Source: BJHQ01 sp964654285
Lineage (GTDB): Bacteria > Planctomycetota > UBA11346
DNA: 64,000 nt
Reading direction: 5' to 3'
NCBI GenBank assembly: GCA_964654285.1
Contig: CAZZJC010000032.1
Coordinates: 1-64,000, forward strand
Each line of letters opens with the position of its first letter. The stretch's first letter is position 1. The notes beneath the pieces were generated by a model. That model made no database searches. It was not told where the DNA came from and saw only the letters and a program-made list of their open reading frames with translations. The position numbers were made by a program, and so were the translations under genes. Below, in pieces: positions 52,050 through 60,270 of the stretch.

Positions 52050-53012
52050 TCATTCCGCCTTCACGGTGTACTGCGCCATCCCGTACCCGGGCGCGAAGAC
52101 GTGGCGCGAGATCGGCAGGCCGATCGCCGGCGACACCGCATCCGGCGCCAGGGCGGTCGCCGCCTGCGATGGCGGATGGCCGTAGCAGCGCCGGAACATG
52201 CGGCTGAAATACAGGGGATCAGGAAAGCCGCAGCGGTGCGCAGCCTCCTTCACGCTCGTCCCTGCCCACAACATCCGCCGGGCTTCGGACAGGCGGCGCT
52301 GGAGCAGGTACTGCTTCGGTGTGGTCCCGGTCGCGCGGCGGAAGGTGCGGATGAAGCTTTCCGGGCGGACACCGGAATCGCGCGCCAGGTCGGCGATCCG
52401 GCAGTCAGGGGCGGCGGTCTCCATGCGGGCGAGGATGTGCCGCCACGGATCCAGCGGTGGTCCGGGCGGGATGGCGCCGGCGAAAGCGGCGGAGGCGGCA
52501 AGGCGGAGGATCTCCAAGGTCCAGATGCGCGATTCCACTTCCCAAAGCGGGGTCGATTGCAGGAGCGCATGGATGAGCCGATCGAATGCGACGATGAGCG
52601 GCTCCATCGCCGCGCCGACCGCGAAGCGGTCCGGCAGCGGGCCGCATCCGGTCAGCGCCGGGACGGCGGCGCGCTGGTCATCACCGGCCAGGAAGCAGTG
52701 GACCTGATAGAAGGCGATCGGCCCCGGCGCGCCGATCATGCATTGGTTGACGCCGTCCCCGAACCACACCAGCTCCCCCGCCTTGGCCGTGCATGCCTGG
52801 CCGTTGCTGCCGGCATACTGCAATACCCCCTGGGTGATCAGGATGAATTGCAGACCGAGCACCCGATAGAGATGGACGGCGTTGGCCTGGTAGATGTGGT
52901 AACCCGCCAGCTGCACCCTGGGTTGCCAAGCGTCCGGCGGCAGTCCGGTCCGAGGGCCGCTGGGTCGATGGAAGACCTCGCGACGGGACGCAGGCACGAC
53001 GGGCGCAGGCAT
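52050..53012 (-). CDS. AraC-family transcriptional regulator
   Basis: 320 aa. The N-terminus is a cupin-type effector domain (AGELVWFGDGVNQC and IAFYQVHCFLAGDD are its beta strands). The C-terminus (residues about 190-290) has the AraC double HTH: CRIADLARDSGVRPESFIRTFRRATG, then SVKEAAHRCGFPDPLYFSRMFRRCYG. It is divergent from a four-gene operon that begins with an MDR dehydrogenase, with two direct repeats in the 90-bp gap, so it is the likely regulator of that operon. The ligand is unknown. Confidence 0.9.
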   Translation of the reverse strand: MPAPVVPASRREVFHRPSGPRTGLPPDAWQPRVQLAGYHIYQANAVHLYRVLGLQFILITQGVLQYAGSNGQACTAKAGELVWFGDGVNQCMIGAPGPIAFYQVHCFLAGDDQRAAVPALTGCGPLPDRFAVGAAMEPLIVAFDRLIHALLQSTPLWEVESRIWTLEILRLAASAAFAGAIPPGPPLDPWRHILARMETAAPDCRIADLARDSGVRPESFIRTFRRATGTTPKQYLLQRRLSEARRMLWAGTSVKEAAHRCGFPDPLYFSRMFRRCYGHPPSQAATALAPDAVSPAIGLPISRHVFAPGYGMAQYTVKAE

Positions 53013-53020
53013 GGAATATC

Positions 53021-53051
53021 GTCAACTTCATCCATGTCCGGGTCAAGTTCA
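53021..53051. promoter_or_regulatory. Candidate AraC-type operator: two direct half-sites 21 bp apart
   Basis: GTCAACTTCA (53021-53030) and GTCAAGTTCA (53042-53051) match at 9 of 10 positions and are spaced 21 bp, the same phase seen at the other AraC promoter in this window. They lie in the gap between the AraC regulator and the MDR gene. Confidence 0.5.
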
Positions 53052-53102
53052 CCCCGGGTAGCCAAGCTGGCGGGCGCGCCCCAGGTTGACCATGATGCCA
53101 CC

Positions 53103-54086
53103 ATGAGCAACCCGGCCATCGTCTTCACCGCCGCCAACCAGGTCCAACTCCTGGACGTTCCCATGCCGTCGCCAGCCGCCGGCCAGATCCGTGTCAGGAC
53201 GCGGGTCTCGGTGGTGTCAAACGGAACCGAAAGCTGGGTCTGGCGCAATGAATTTTCGTGGTCGGCGACACCATTCCCCTGTGTTCCCGGGTATCAGCGG
53301 GTGGGCGTGGTCGAGGCGGTCGGAGCGGGTGTGACCAACGTGAAACCAGGCCAGGTGGTGATGGCCTGCAATGGATCCTGGGACGGGCCGATCAAGCCCT
53401 TCTGGGGCAGCCACATCGCGGTCGCGAACAGCCAGGAGGTCTATCCGTTGCCCGCTGGGATGGATGAAACCGACGCAGCCGGGCTGGTGGTGGCCCAGGT
53501 TGGATACAACGCAGCCTCGCGCATCCAGGCCGAGACCGGCGCGTGGGTGGCGGTGTTCGGCGACGGCATCATCGGACAATGCGGGGCCCAGGCGGCGCGG
53601 GCACGCGGATTCAAGGTGGTGCTGATCGGTCGCCGGCCAGAACGCCTGGAACTGGCCGCCAAGCACAGCGCCGACCTGGTCGTGGATGGTCGCGAGCAGG
53701 ATCTGCCCGCTGCCGTCCGTGCGGCAGTCGGTGCGAAAACGGTGGCCGGGGTCATCGACACCATCCAGAACGTGGAGACCCAGGGCCGCTACCTGCCGTT
53801 GTTGGAACACGGCAGGGGCCAGATCGTGTATTCGGGATTCGCGCCGGAAAACGCGTGGGCCGACATGGCCAGGCTGCAACAGCAGGAATTGACCACGCAT
53901 TTCGTCGCCGGCTGGAACCGCCCCCGGATGGAGGCGACCCTCGCCCTGCTCGCTGGCGGCCGCATGCGCCTGGCCCCGCTCATCACCCATCGGGTGCCAT
54001 GGCGCGAAGCGGTGGCCGCATACGAACAGATGCGCGACCGTTCAGGACCGCTGATGGCTGTCGCCATCGATTGGACCGGGGAGTAG
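53103..54086 (+). CDS. MDR-superfamily alcohol dehydrogenase-like protein, zinc-lacking type
   Basis: 327 aa from the ATG at 53103. It has the medium-chain dehydrogenase plan: N-terminal catalytic domain (VSVVSNGTESWVWRNEFSW, CVPGYQRVGVVEAVGAGV) and a Rossmann fold with GDGIIGQCGAQAARARG and EVYPLPAGM before it. The residue that binds catalytic zinc in classical members (Cys of the CGTD motif) is replaced by the Asn-Gly of SNGTE, and the structural-zinc cysteine cluster is missing. It is therefore likely a zinc-independent reductase. First gene of the operon divergent from araC; probably oxidises a sugar or polyol. Confidence 0.82.
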   Translation: MSNPAIVFTAANQVQLLDVPMPSPAAGQIRVRTRVSVVSNGTESWVWRNEFSWSATPFPCVPGYQRVGVVEAVGAGVTNVKPGQVVMACNGSWDGPIKPFWGSHIAVANSQEVYPLPAGMDETDAAGLVVAQVGYNAASRIQAETGAWVAVFGDGIIGQCGAQAARARGFKVVLIGRRPERLELAAKHSADLVVDGREQDLPAAVRAAVGAKTVAGVIDTIQNVETQGRYLPLLEHGRGQIVYSGFAPENAWADMARLQQQELTTHFVAGWNRPRMEATLALLAGGRMRLAPLITHRVPWREAVAAYEQMRDRSGPLMAVAIDWTGE

Positions 54087-54139
54087 ACCCGGCATCATCG
54101 CACCTGCACGGCATCAACCCGCCGAGCAGGGAACCCACC

Positions 54140-55207
54140 ATGACCACTCACCCGATCCTCGCTGCCATGCTGGCTCTCGCCCTTGCCTCGGCCCAGGCAG
54201 CCACGGTGTCCATGGACAACACCCAGATCGTCCGCAGTCCATCGAACTGGCACCTGACCGGCCAGCCCGGCGCGATGGCGATGGAGGCCGTCTTCGTGGG
54301 CTCGTATTTCCGCGCGACCTTCGATGGCACCGGGGTGGACATCCTGGTGGATACCACCGGATTGCAGGAATATCCCTGGGTCGGCACCCGGATCGATGGG
54401 GGCAAGGACTCCATCGCCAGGTTGGAATCAGGGCAGCAGCACATCCGCATCGCCGGTCTGGCTCCCGGCAAGCATACGCTGTTCGCGTTCTACCATGCCC
54501 GCAACAACTTCAATGTTCCTGGCACCTGGGCCGACGCGCAGAAACTGCGGATCACCGGCCTCGTCTTCACCGGCGGCACAGGGATCCTGCCCACCGCCGC
54601 GCGACCGCGCAAAGGCATCCTGTATGGCGATTCGATCACCGCCGGTCTGGCGCTGGGGGCGGAACCAGGGGTGAAGTGCCTCGACAGGCACATCAACGGC
54701 AGCATCGGCAGCTATGCCTATCACCTCGCCCATGGTCTGGATGCCGAATATGATCAGGCCGGCTGCGGCGCGGATGGTTGGACCAAAGGCGGGGTCGGCG
54801 GATTCCCGGCCTTCCCGGTGGCCTGGAACCAGAAGAAGGCTGGCATCGAACGCGACCTGTCGCACCACGATTTCGTCACCATCTACCATGGTTACAATGA
54901 CGGAAACGTGACCGCGCCGGTGGTGACGGCGATGCTGGAGAGACTGCGCGGTGCCAACGCCACGATGTGGATCTTCCCGATGATCCCCTTCAGCGGACGC
55001 TGCAAGGCCGGCATCGAAGGCGGCGTCGCCGCCTACCTGGCTGCACATCCGAATGAAAGGAAGATCGCGGTCATCGACACCACCGGCGCGAAGATCGCCT
55101 GCTCGGATGGCATCCATCCGACCCCGGCGGGGTCGATCGTGCTTGCCGACCTGATGATCGCCAAGATCAAGCCGTATCTGTCCCGCACGCCGGACAACGG
55201 CAGGTAA
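54140..55207 (+). CDS. Secreted SGNH-family carbohydrate esterase
   Basis: 355 aa from the ATG at 54140 with a signal peptide (cleaved near AQAAT). A beta-sandwich domain occupies residues about 25-155, and the SGNH hydrolase domain follows: GDSITAG (block I with the serine), GYNDGNV (block III Asn) and CSDGIHPTPAG (block V Asp/His). This layout, with a jelly-roll in front, matches CE2-type acetyl-xylan esterases. It probably deacetylates a polysaccharide outside the cell. 53 bp after the MDR gene. Confidence 0.9.
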   Translation: MTTHPILAAMLALALASAQAATVSMDNTQIVRSPSNWHLTGQPGAMAMEAVFVGSYFRATFDGTGVDILVDTTGLQEYPWVGTRIDGGKDSIARLESGQQHIRIAGLAPGKHTLFAFYHARNNFNVPGTWADAQKLRITGLVFTGGTGILPTAARPRKGILYGDSITAGLALGAEPGVKCLDRHINGSIGSYAYHLAHGLDAEYDQAGCGADGWTKGGVGGFPAFPVAWNQKKAGIERDLSHHDFVTIYHGYNDGNVTAPVVTAMLERLRGANATMWIFPMIPFSGRCKAGIEGGVAAYLAAHPNERKIAVIDTTGAKIACSDGIHPTPAGSIVLADLMIAKIKPYLSRTPDNGR

Positions 55208-55306
55208 TCGCGGCGATCCCGGGTCGCCTGGGGGATCGGCGCGCATCCTTGCCTCCTTCTTCGCATCGACGCCCTCCCTCCCTCATCGTCCCACCAAGGA
55301 TCACCC

Positions 55307-56206
55307 ATGAACGTCCTCATCACCGGCGCCTGCGGCATGATCGCGCGCTCGCTCATCCCACGTCTTGAAAAAAACCATCAGGTCCGCCTGCTTGATCGCG
55401 TGCCACCGGAACAGGCGACCATGTTCACTCCCGGCGCGGGCGAACGTCGCGCCGCTCCGCTGGTGACCAGACTGCCATTCATCGTCGGGGATCAGCTGGA
55501 TGAGGCGGTCATCGCCAAGGCCGTGGCCGGCGTCGACGCGGTCATCCACCTCGCGGCGGCGGTCAGCGGCGATCCCAAGGTCGGGGTCGAGACCTTCCGC
55601 AGCAACGCGGTCGGCACCTACATCCTGGCCGACGCCTGCCGCAAGGCGGGGACGAAGCGGCTGCTGGTCGCCTCGAGCATCAACGCCTTCGGCTGCTTCT
55701 ACTGGCGCCAGTCCGGCCGGCCGCCGGTCCATACCCAGATGCCGCTCGACGAGACCTATCCCTCCTGCGTCGAGGATCCGTATTCCCTCAGCAAGCTGGT
55801 GAACGAGGAGACCCTGGCCACCTTCCATCGCGGCTTCGGTCTGACCACCGCCGCCTTCCGCTTCGCCGGGGTGTTCTCGGAAGAGCATTACCGCAATACG
55901 CGGGCGAACCTCAGACCCACCACCGCCTGGGCCGACGATCTCTGGCAATGGGTCCACGTCGAAGATGTCGCCCAGGGCCTGACCCAGGCGCTCGAGGCCC
56001 CATCGCTGCCCGGCTTCGGCGTGTACGCGCTGGGTGCCGCCGACACCACCCGCCCCGAACCGACGCTGGAACTGCTCCAGCGCTTCCGCCCCGACCTGGC
56101 GTGCAATCTCAAGGAGCCCCTGCCCGGCCGCGCGCCGCTGCTGTCGATCCGCAAGGCGGCCGAGACCTTCGGATACCAACCGAAGTACCGGATGATCGAC
56201 GCGTAG
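55307..56206 (+). CDS. NAD-dependent epimerase/dehydratase (extended SDR)
   Basis: 299 aa. The Rossmann motif is TGACGMIA (residues 6-13); the catalytic site is SSINAFG plus YSLSK (Tyr-x3-Lys). Members interconvert nucleotide sugars or act as uronate dehydrogenases; the absence of the usual UDP-sugar loop leaves the substrate open. Uronate dehydrogenases of this size also fit. It sits 99 bp after the esterase and in line with the other operon genes. Confidence 0.88.
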   Translation: MNVLITGACGMIARSLIPRLEKNHQVRLLDRVPPEQATMFTPGAGERRAAPLVTRLPFIVGDQLDEAVIAKAVAGVDAVIHLAAAVSGDPKVGVETFRSNAVGTYILADACRKAGTKRLLVASSINAFGCFYWRQSGRPPVHTQMPLDETYPSCVEDPYSLSKLVNEETLATFHRGFGLTTAAFRFAGVFSEEHYRNTRANLRPTTAWADDLWQWVHVEDVAQGLTQALEAPSLPGFGVYALGAADTTRPEPTLELLQRFRPDLACNLKEPLPGRAPLLSIRKAAETFGYQPKYRMIDA

Positions 56207-56251
56207 CGGGACCGCACGAAGCCCTTCCCGTCACGATCAAGGAACCCGATC

Positions 56252-57325
56252 ATGTCCTCACGCGACGATTTTCTTGCGCTCATGGATTACCGGCGGGCGG
56301 AACGGCTGCCGCTCATGGTCATCGATCCCTACGAATCCCTCACCGTGGATCGCTGGCACAACGAAGGTGTCCCACCAGGGATCTGGCCGGCGACCTTCCT
56401 GCGCCTGGATCCATCACCGGGGATCTCGGTCAACTTCTCTCCGGATCCGCCATTCGAGAAGGTCCGCCTGACGGAAAACGAGCGGGAATACGTCGAGACC
56501 GACGAGTGGGGTTGTACGGTCCTGCGCCACAAGGCGGCCCCGGGAATGTACTACGGGTTCCTCGATCATCCGGTCAAGACGATGGAGGACTGGCTGCGTT
56601 ACAAGGAGCGCCTGAATCCCGCCTTTCCGGGCCGGCTCAGTCCCGCTCCCTCGGAATTCATCGCCCGGGCCAAGGCGTCGGGGACGGCGGTCGGCATCAA
56701 CCTGTGGCCCTGGTTCTTCCGCTATGGGTTCTACCTCATGGGCATGGAGCGGCTGCTGACCGCCTTCTATGATCAGCCGGAATTGATCCACGACATCTTC
56801 GCCCACCTCGCCGAGATCACCATCACGACCCTCAAACCGATTTTGCCCCAGGTCACCATCGATTGGGTGGCCTATTCCGAGGACCTGGCCTTCCGCAACG
56901 GCCCCCACATCTCGCCAGCGCTCTACCGGAAATTCTGGCTGCCGCACCAGAATCCGGTCACCCGGATGTTCCGCGACGCCGGCGTCCCGGTGATCTCGCT
57001 GTACACCTCCGGCAACTGCGAGGCCCTGCTGCCCCTGGCGTTGGAGAACGGCATCAACGCCACTTGGCCGTGCGAACGCAATTCGCGCATGGATCCGCTG
57101 CTGCTACGGCAGAAATACGGGCGCGATCTGCGTCTGGTCGGCGGCATCGCCCATACCTGCCTGGTCGGCAGCAAGGCCGACATCGACACCGAGGTGCAGC
57201 GCCTGATTCCCTTGGCGCGCGAGGGCGGCTTCATCCCGATGCTGGACGACATGATCCCGCCCGAGGTTCCGTTCGAGAACTACCGCCATTGCATCGAAGC
57301 CATGCGGGCGATCCGTCTGGACTGA
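56252..57325 (+). CDS. Uroporphyrinogen decarboxylase-like (URO-D) family protein
   Basis: 357 aa. It has the URO-D/MtaA barrel pattern (WFFRYGFYLMGMERLLTAFYDQPELIHDIF, VAYSEDLAFRNGPHISPALYRKFWLPHQ, VGGIAHTCLVGSKADIDTEV). The residues needed for true HemE (N-terminal RQAGR) are absent, so it is not HemE. Related URO-D-like proteins in PVC bacteria occur in sugar-catabolic operons, with roles possibly as methyltransferases or decarboxylases. The fourth gene of the araC-controlled operon, 45 bp after the epimerase. Activity unknown. Confidence 0.78.
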   Translation: MSSRDDFLALMDYRRAERLPLMVIDPYESLTVDRWHNEGVPPGIWPATFLRLDPSPGISVNFSPDPPFEKVRLTENEREYVETDEWGCTVLRHKAAPGMYYGFLDHPVKTMEDWLRYKERLNPAFPGRLSPAPSEFIARAKASGTAVGINLWPWFFRYGFYLMGMERLLTAFYDQPELIHDIFAHLAEITITTLKPILPQVTIDWVAYSEDLAFRNGPHISPALYRKFWLPHQNPVTRMFRDAGVPVISLYTSGNCEALLPLALENGINATWPCERNSRMDPLLLRQKYGRDLRLVGGIAHTCLVGSKADIDTEVQRLIPLAREGGFIPMLDDMIPPEVPFENYRHCIEAMRAIRLD

Positions 57326-57340
57326 GACGGTGGCCGCGGC

Positions 57341-58495
57341 TCAGGGCGCGTGCAGCGCCGCATTGAGGCCGCCCCAGCCGGCGGTGCCGCGCGGCAGTGC
57401 CTCGACGGCGCCGGTCTGGCTGTTGCGGCGGAAGAGGATCCCCGGCCTGCCGGCGAGTTCGCTCGCCTTGACCACCCGGCCGTCGCCGACCAGCAGGACC
57501 TTGGTGCCGGCGGTGACGTAGAGGCCGGATTCGACGATGCCGTCGTCGCCGAGCGGGATGCCGAGGCCGGAGTTCGCGCCCAGCAGGCAGCGCGCACCGA
57601 CGCTGATCACGGTCTTCCCGCCGCCGGACAGCGTGCCCATGATCGAGGCGCCGCCGCCGATGTCGCTGCCGTCGCCGACCACGACCCCGGCGCTGATGCG
57701 GCCTTCGACCATGGATTTCCCCAGGGTTCCGGCATTGAAGTTGACGAAGCCCTCGTGCATCACGGTGGTGCCCTCGGCGAGATGGGCGCCAAGGCGGACG
57801 CGGTCGGCGTCGGCGATGCGCACGCCCGAGGGCACCACGTAGTCGATCATGCGCGGGAACTTGTCGACCGACCTGACGCCGATCTCGACGCCACGCGCCT
57901 TCAGGCGCAGGCGGGCCTGGGCGAAGGTGTCGGGGTCGAAGGGCCCGGCATCGGTCCACACCACGTTGTTGAGCACGCCGAAGATGCCCTCCAGCGACTG
58001 GCCGTGCGGCTTCACCTTGCGGTGCGACAGCAGGTGCAGGCGCAGGTAGGCGTCGTGCGCGTCGTGCGGCTTGTGCGCGAGATCCTCGATGAAGGTGACC
58101 ACGACCTCGCGCGGGATGCGGATGCCGCTGCCCTGGATGTCGCGCGGCGCGCGCAGGGCCTCGCGCAGCTCGACCAGCACATCGATGTTGGCGTGGGTCT
58201 TGCCGTCGTTGCGGAACGGGGCGAAGTGCACCAGGGCGGCATCGATCTGCTCGGCGGTGAGGCGGTAGGAACCCGGCCCGTGGATATGGCCGGTCAGCCC
58301 GGCGAGCACCGCCGCCGCGCCGAAGTTCTCGCCCAGGTTCGGATGCGGGAACCAGGTATCGAGGATCTTGCCGCTGCCGCCGTTGGCGTAGCTGAGCGAA
58401 TAGGCGGCGAGCCCGATCGCCCAGGCGGCGGGCCGCTTGTAGCCGGGCTGGGCTTCGATGCGGGTGACGTGGTCGGCGAAGGCGGTGGTGGTCAT
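57341..58495 (-). CDS. dapD: Tetrahydrodipicolinate N-succinyltransferase
   Basis: 384 aa from the ATG at 58495 with AAGGG upstream; a longer frame is not homologous. It makes N-succinyl-2-amino-6-oxopimelate in lysine and meso-diaminopimelate synthesis, using succinyl-CoA. The C-terminal part is a left-handed beta-helix of hexapeptide repeats (GAHLAEGTTVMHEGFVNFNA, SAGVVVGDGSDIGGGASIMG). It is of the longer type seen in Actinobacteria, with an N-terminal helical domain (AYSLSYANGGSGKILDTWFP). It converges with the URO-D-like gene; their stops are 16 bp apart. Confidence 0.93.
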   Translation of the reverse strand: MTTTAFADHVTRIEAQPGYKRPAAWAIGLAAYSLSYANGGSGKILDTWFPHPNLGENFGAAAVLAGLTGHIHGPGSYRLTAEQIDAALVHFAPFRNDGKTHANIDVLVELREALRAPRDIQGSGIRIPREVVVTFIEDLAHKPHDAHDAYLRLHLLSHRKVKPHGQSLEGIFGVLNNVVWTDAGPFDPDTFAQARLRLKARGVEIGVRSVDKFPRMIDYVVPSGVRIADADRVRLGAHLAEGTTVMHEGFVNFNAGTLGKSMVEGRISAGVVVGDGSDIGGGASIMGTLSGGGKTVISVGARCLLGANSGLGIPLGDDGIVESGLYVTAGTKVLLVGDGRVVKASELAGRPGILFRRNSQTGAVEALPRGTAGWGGLNAALHAP

Positions 58496-58587
58496 GGGTG
58501 GCCCTTCATAGTCGCGTGGGTGGAAAGGGAAACGAGCGGACCCTTTTGCGCCCGCTTTGTCCGATAGCGCACCGTGATGCTCGCAGC

Positions 58588-58710
58588 CCGTGGCGCCGGC
58601 TTCAGCCGGCACGGACGGTGGGCTTCAGCCCACCGCACCTCTTCGCCCCTGGATCTTGCGTGCGGCCGGATGAATCCGGCCGTCCATGCCGGCTGAAGCC
58701 GGCGCTACGG
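58588..58710. repeat. 123-bp imperfect palindromic element with 31-bp terminal inverted repeats
   Basis: The ends (58588-58618 and 58680-58710) are inverted copies with two mismatches in 31 bp. The interior holds two more hairpins (GTGGGCTTCAGCCCAC type and GCGGCCGGATGAATCCGGCCG type). The right end overlaps the last codons and stop of the L,D-transpeptidase, so its C-terminal residues come from the element. Confidence 0.8.
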
Positions 58711-59379
58711 CCGACGGCCGGTTTCCCCGGCCTTCAGGCGCTCCGCGATGCGGTCATAGAGCTCCCGATTCGCCGCATAGGTCGCAGCCCGTGCCGGATC
58801 CCGGCCTGGCGCGATGATGATCGGGATGGTCCCGCCGCATTGGGCCGCCGCGTAGAACACCCGCTCGATGGCGCGATCGCCGATGGCGATGCAGCCGATC
58901 GAGGCGTCGGATCCGTGGATGTAGATGTCGCCGCCCGGATCCGCGATGCCGGCGGCGCGGGCACGTTCCCGGTCGTCGGCATTGGGATACGAGACGCGCA
59001 GCGACAGGTGGTAGCTGCTGTCGGGATTCAGTCCGGCGACCTGATAGATCCCTTCGGGGATCTGGCCATCGCCCTGCTGGCGTTTCGGGCCCAACGTGCC
59101 GGAACGCGCGGTGAAGGGATGGGATTCCCACCGCCGGCCACCGCGCCAGACCTCCAATACGCCGGGATCCTTGTAGGCGATGAGCGTCAACCCGGCGAAC
59201 GGCTGCCCGACCAGATCCGGCTGGGCGCGTTCGATCTCGCGCAGGCGATCCCCGACCCGGGACGAGCCGGTCACCAGACGCACCCAGAGCGGATGCCAGA
59301 GGGAGCGGCCGTGGTGGTGGGCGACGTAGAGGCCGATGAAACCGAGGATAATAAACACTGTGAAAAACCAGCGCCGCAT
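58705..59379 (-). CDS. L,D-transpeptidase (YkuD family), membrane-anchored
   Basis: 224 aa from the ATG at 59379, which has GGAAGA upstream; an ATG six codons earlier is also open. One N-terminal membrane helix (FFTVFIILGFIGLYVA) precedes a YkuD domain with the catalytic motif HGSDASIGC (His and Cys). These enzymes form 3-3 crosslinks in peptidoglycan or attach proteins to it, in the periplasm. The domain resembles the YafK branch, which cleaves lipoprotein-peptidoglycan links. Its last codons lie within a palindromic repeat. Confidence 0.88.
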   Translation of the reverse strand: MRRWFFTVFIILGFIGLYVAHHHGRSLWHPLWVRLVTGSSRVGDRLREIERAQPDLVGQPFAGLTLIAYKDPGVLEVWRGGRRWESHPFTARSGTLGPKRQQGDGQIPEGIYQVAGLNPDSSYHLSLRVSYPNADDRERARAAGIADPGGDIYIHGSDASIGCIAIGDRAIERVFYAAAQCGGTIPIIIAPGRDPARAATYAANRELYDRIAERLKAGETGRRP

Positions 59380-59404
59380 GGGTAATCTTCCAGACATGCC
59401 ATAC

Positions 59405-59917
59405 TCAGCGTCGAATTGCGGAATAGACAGTTCCGTTCGACACCCAGTAATATTTGCGCAAATTCCCCGGAAAATAGATGGCGGCGACAACGACTCTACC
59501 GTCCGACCTGGCAACATAAATGACCTTATCTACTGAAGGCTCATAAGAAATGACCCAAAGAAGCAATTCCTTGGCCCGTCTCGAATTTCGGAAGGAAAAA
59601 AGATCAAATTCTTCCGGCGCCTTGCGATAAAATGAGATAACCGACTCCAATTTCTGCTCATAGCCGATTTCAGCCAACAACCTCATTCTGGCACTTTCGT
59701 CACCCTTATCTTTATCCAGTTTGGCGATGTCGTTGTCCCAATTAGCCTTTTCCGACGCGTCTATTTCCCGAGTCGAAGTGAATACTGACGGCAACACAGC
59801 ATTTCGGGTCGCATCGTATTTCAGTTTCGCTCGATAGTTGAAAGCGAGGAGTACGCCAATTACCACGAACAACACCCCAATACCGATCCAAAATGGCCTG
59901 ATGTTGAATTGCCGCAT
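59405..59917 (-). CDS. Membrane-anchored protein of unknown function, lower GC
   Basis: 170 aa. One membrane helix (about residues 9-28: FWIGIGVLFVVIGVLLAF) and a mixed soluble part with LLAEIGYEQKLESVISFY and REIDASEKANWDNDIAKLDKDK. The base composition is visibly more AT-rich and the codon choice less biased to C/G than in the neighbours, which suggests recent acquisition. It lies 25 bp upstream of the L,D-transpeptidase on the same strand. No family is recognised. Confidence 0.6.
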   Translation of the reverse strand: MRQFNIRPFWIGIGVLFVVIGVLLAFNYRAKLKYDATRNAVLPSVFTSTREIDASEKANWDNDIAKLDKDKGDESARMRLLAEIGYEQKLESVISFYRKAPEEFDLFSFRNSRRAKELLLWVISYEPSVDKVIYVARSDGRVVVAAIYFPGNLRKYYWVSNGTVYSAIRR

Positions 59918-59927
59918 TAACTGTCCG

Positions 59928-60209
59928 CTATTGATCGAAAACTGTTATCACAGCGCCAGTCAAATTGCGCTGACGTCGGCCAACGGCAAGTACCTGGTCG
60001 ATCTCATCCAGATCAAGCAGTCGGGTCTCGCTCGCGACGAAGCTTTGACGCAAACCCAGCAAAAGACGGCCACGTTCGGTGACCGGCTGCCAGCGGGAGA
60101 CTGGCACCAGTGCAGGCTTCCGGTTGGTCTGCACCCGCGGGATGGAACGCTTGGCCTTCCGACGGGCGCCAGACTTCGCGGACTTCACCAGTGGTGGATG
60201 AGTCTTCAT
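59928..60209 (-). CDS. Possible small basic protein
   Basis: 93 aa from the ATG at 60209. The first 50 residues are very basic (SAKSGARRKAKRSIPRVQ), the end is LDLDEIDQVLAVGRRQRN followed by a short beta-like tail. Gap of 10 bp to the next gene downstream suggests the same transcript. No ribosome site is evident and no family is recognised, so the reading frame is uncertain. Confidence 0.4.
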   Translation of the reverse strand: MKTHPPLVKSAKSGARRKAKRSIPRVQTNRKPALVPVSRWQPVTERGRLLLGLRQSFVASETRLLDLDEIDQVLAVGRRQRNLTGAVITVFDQ

Positions 60210-60270
60210 GGCGGGCAATATGACGGACGACGCAGTGGGGGAAGTACGGGATCCCGGCGCTGCCTTGGCT

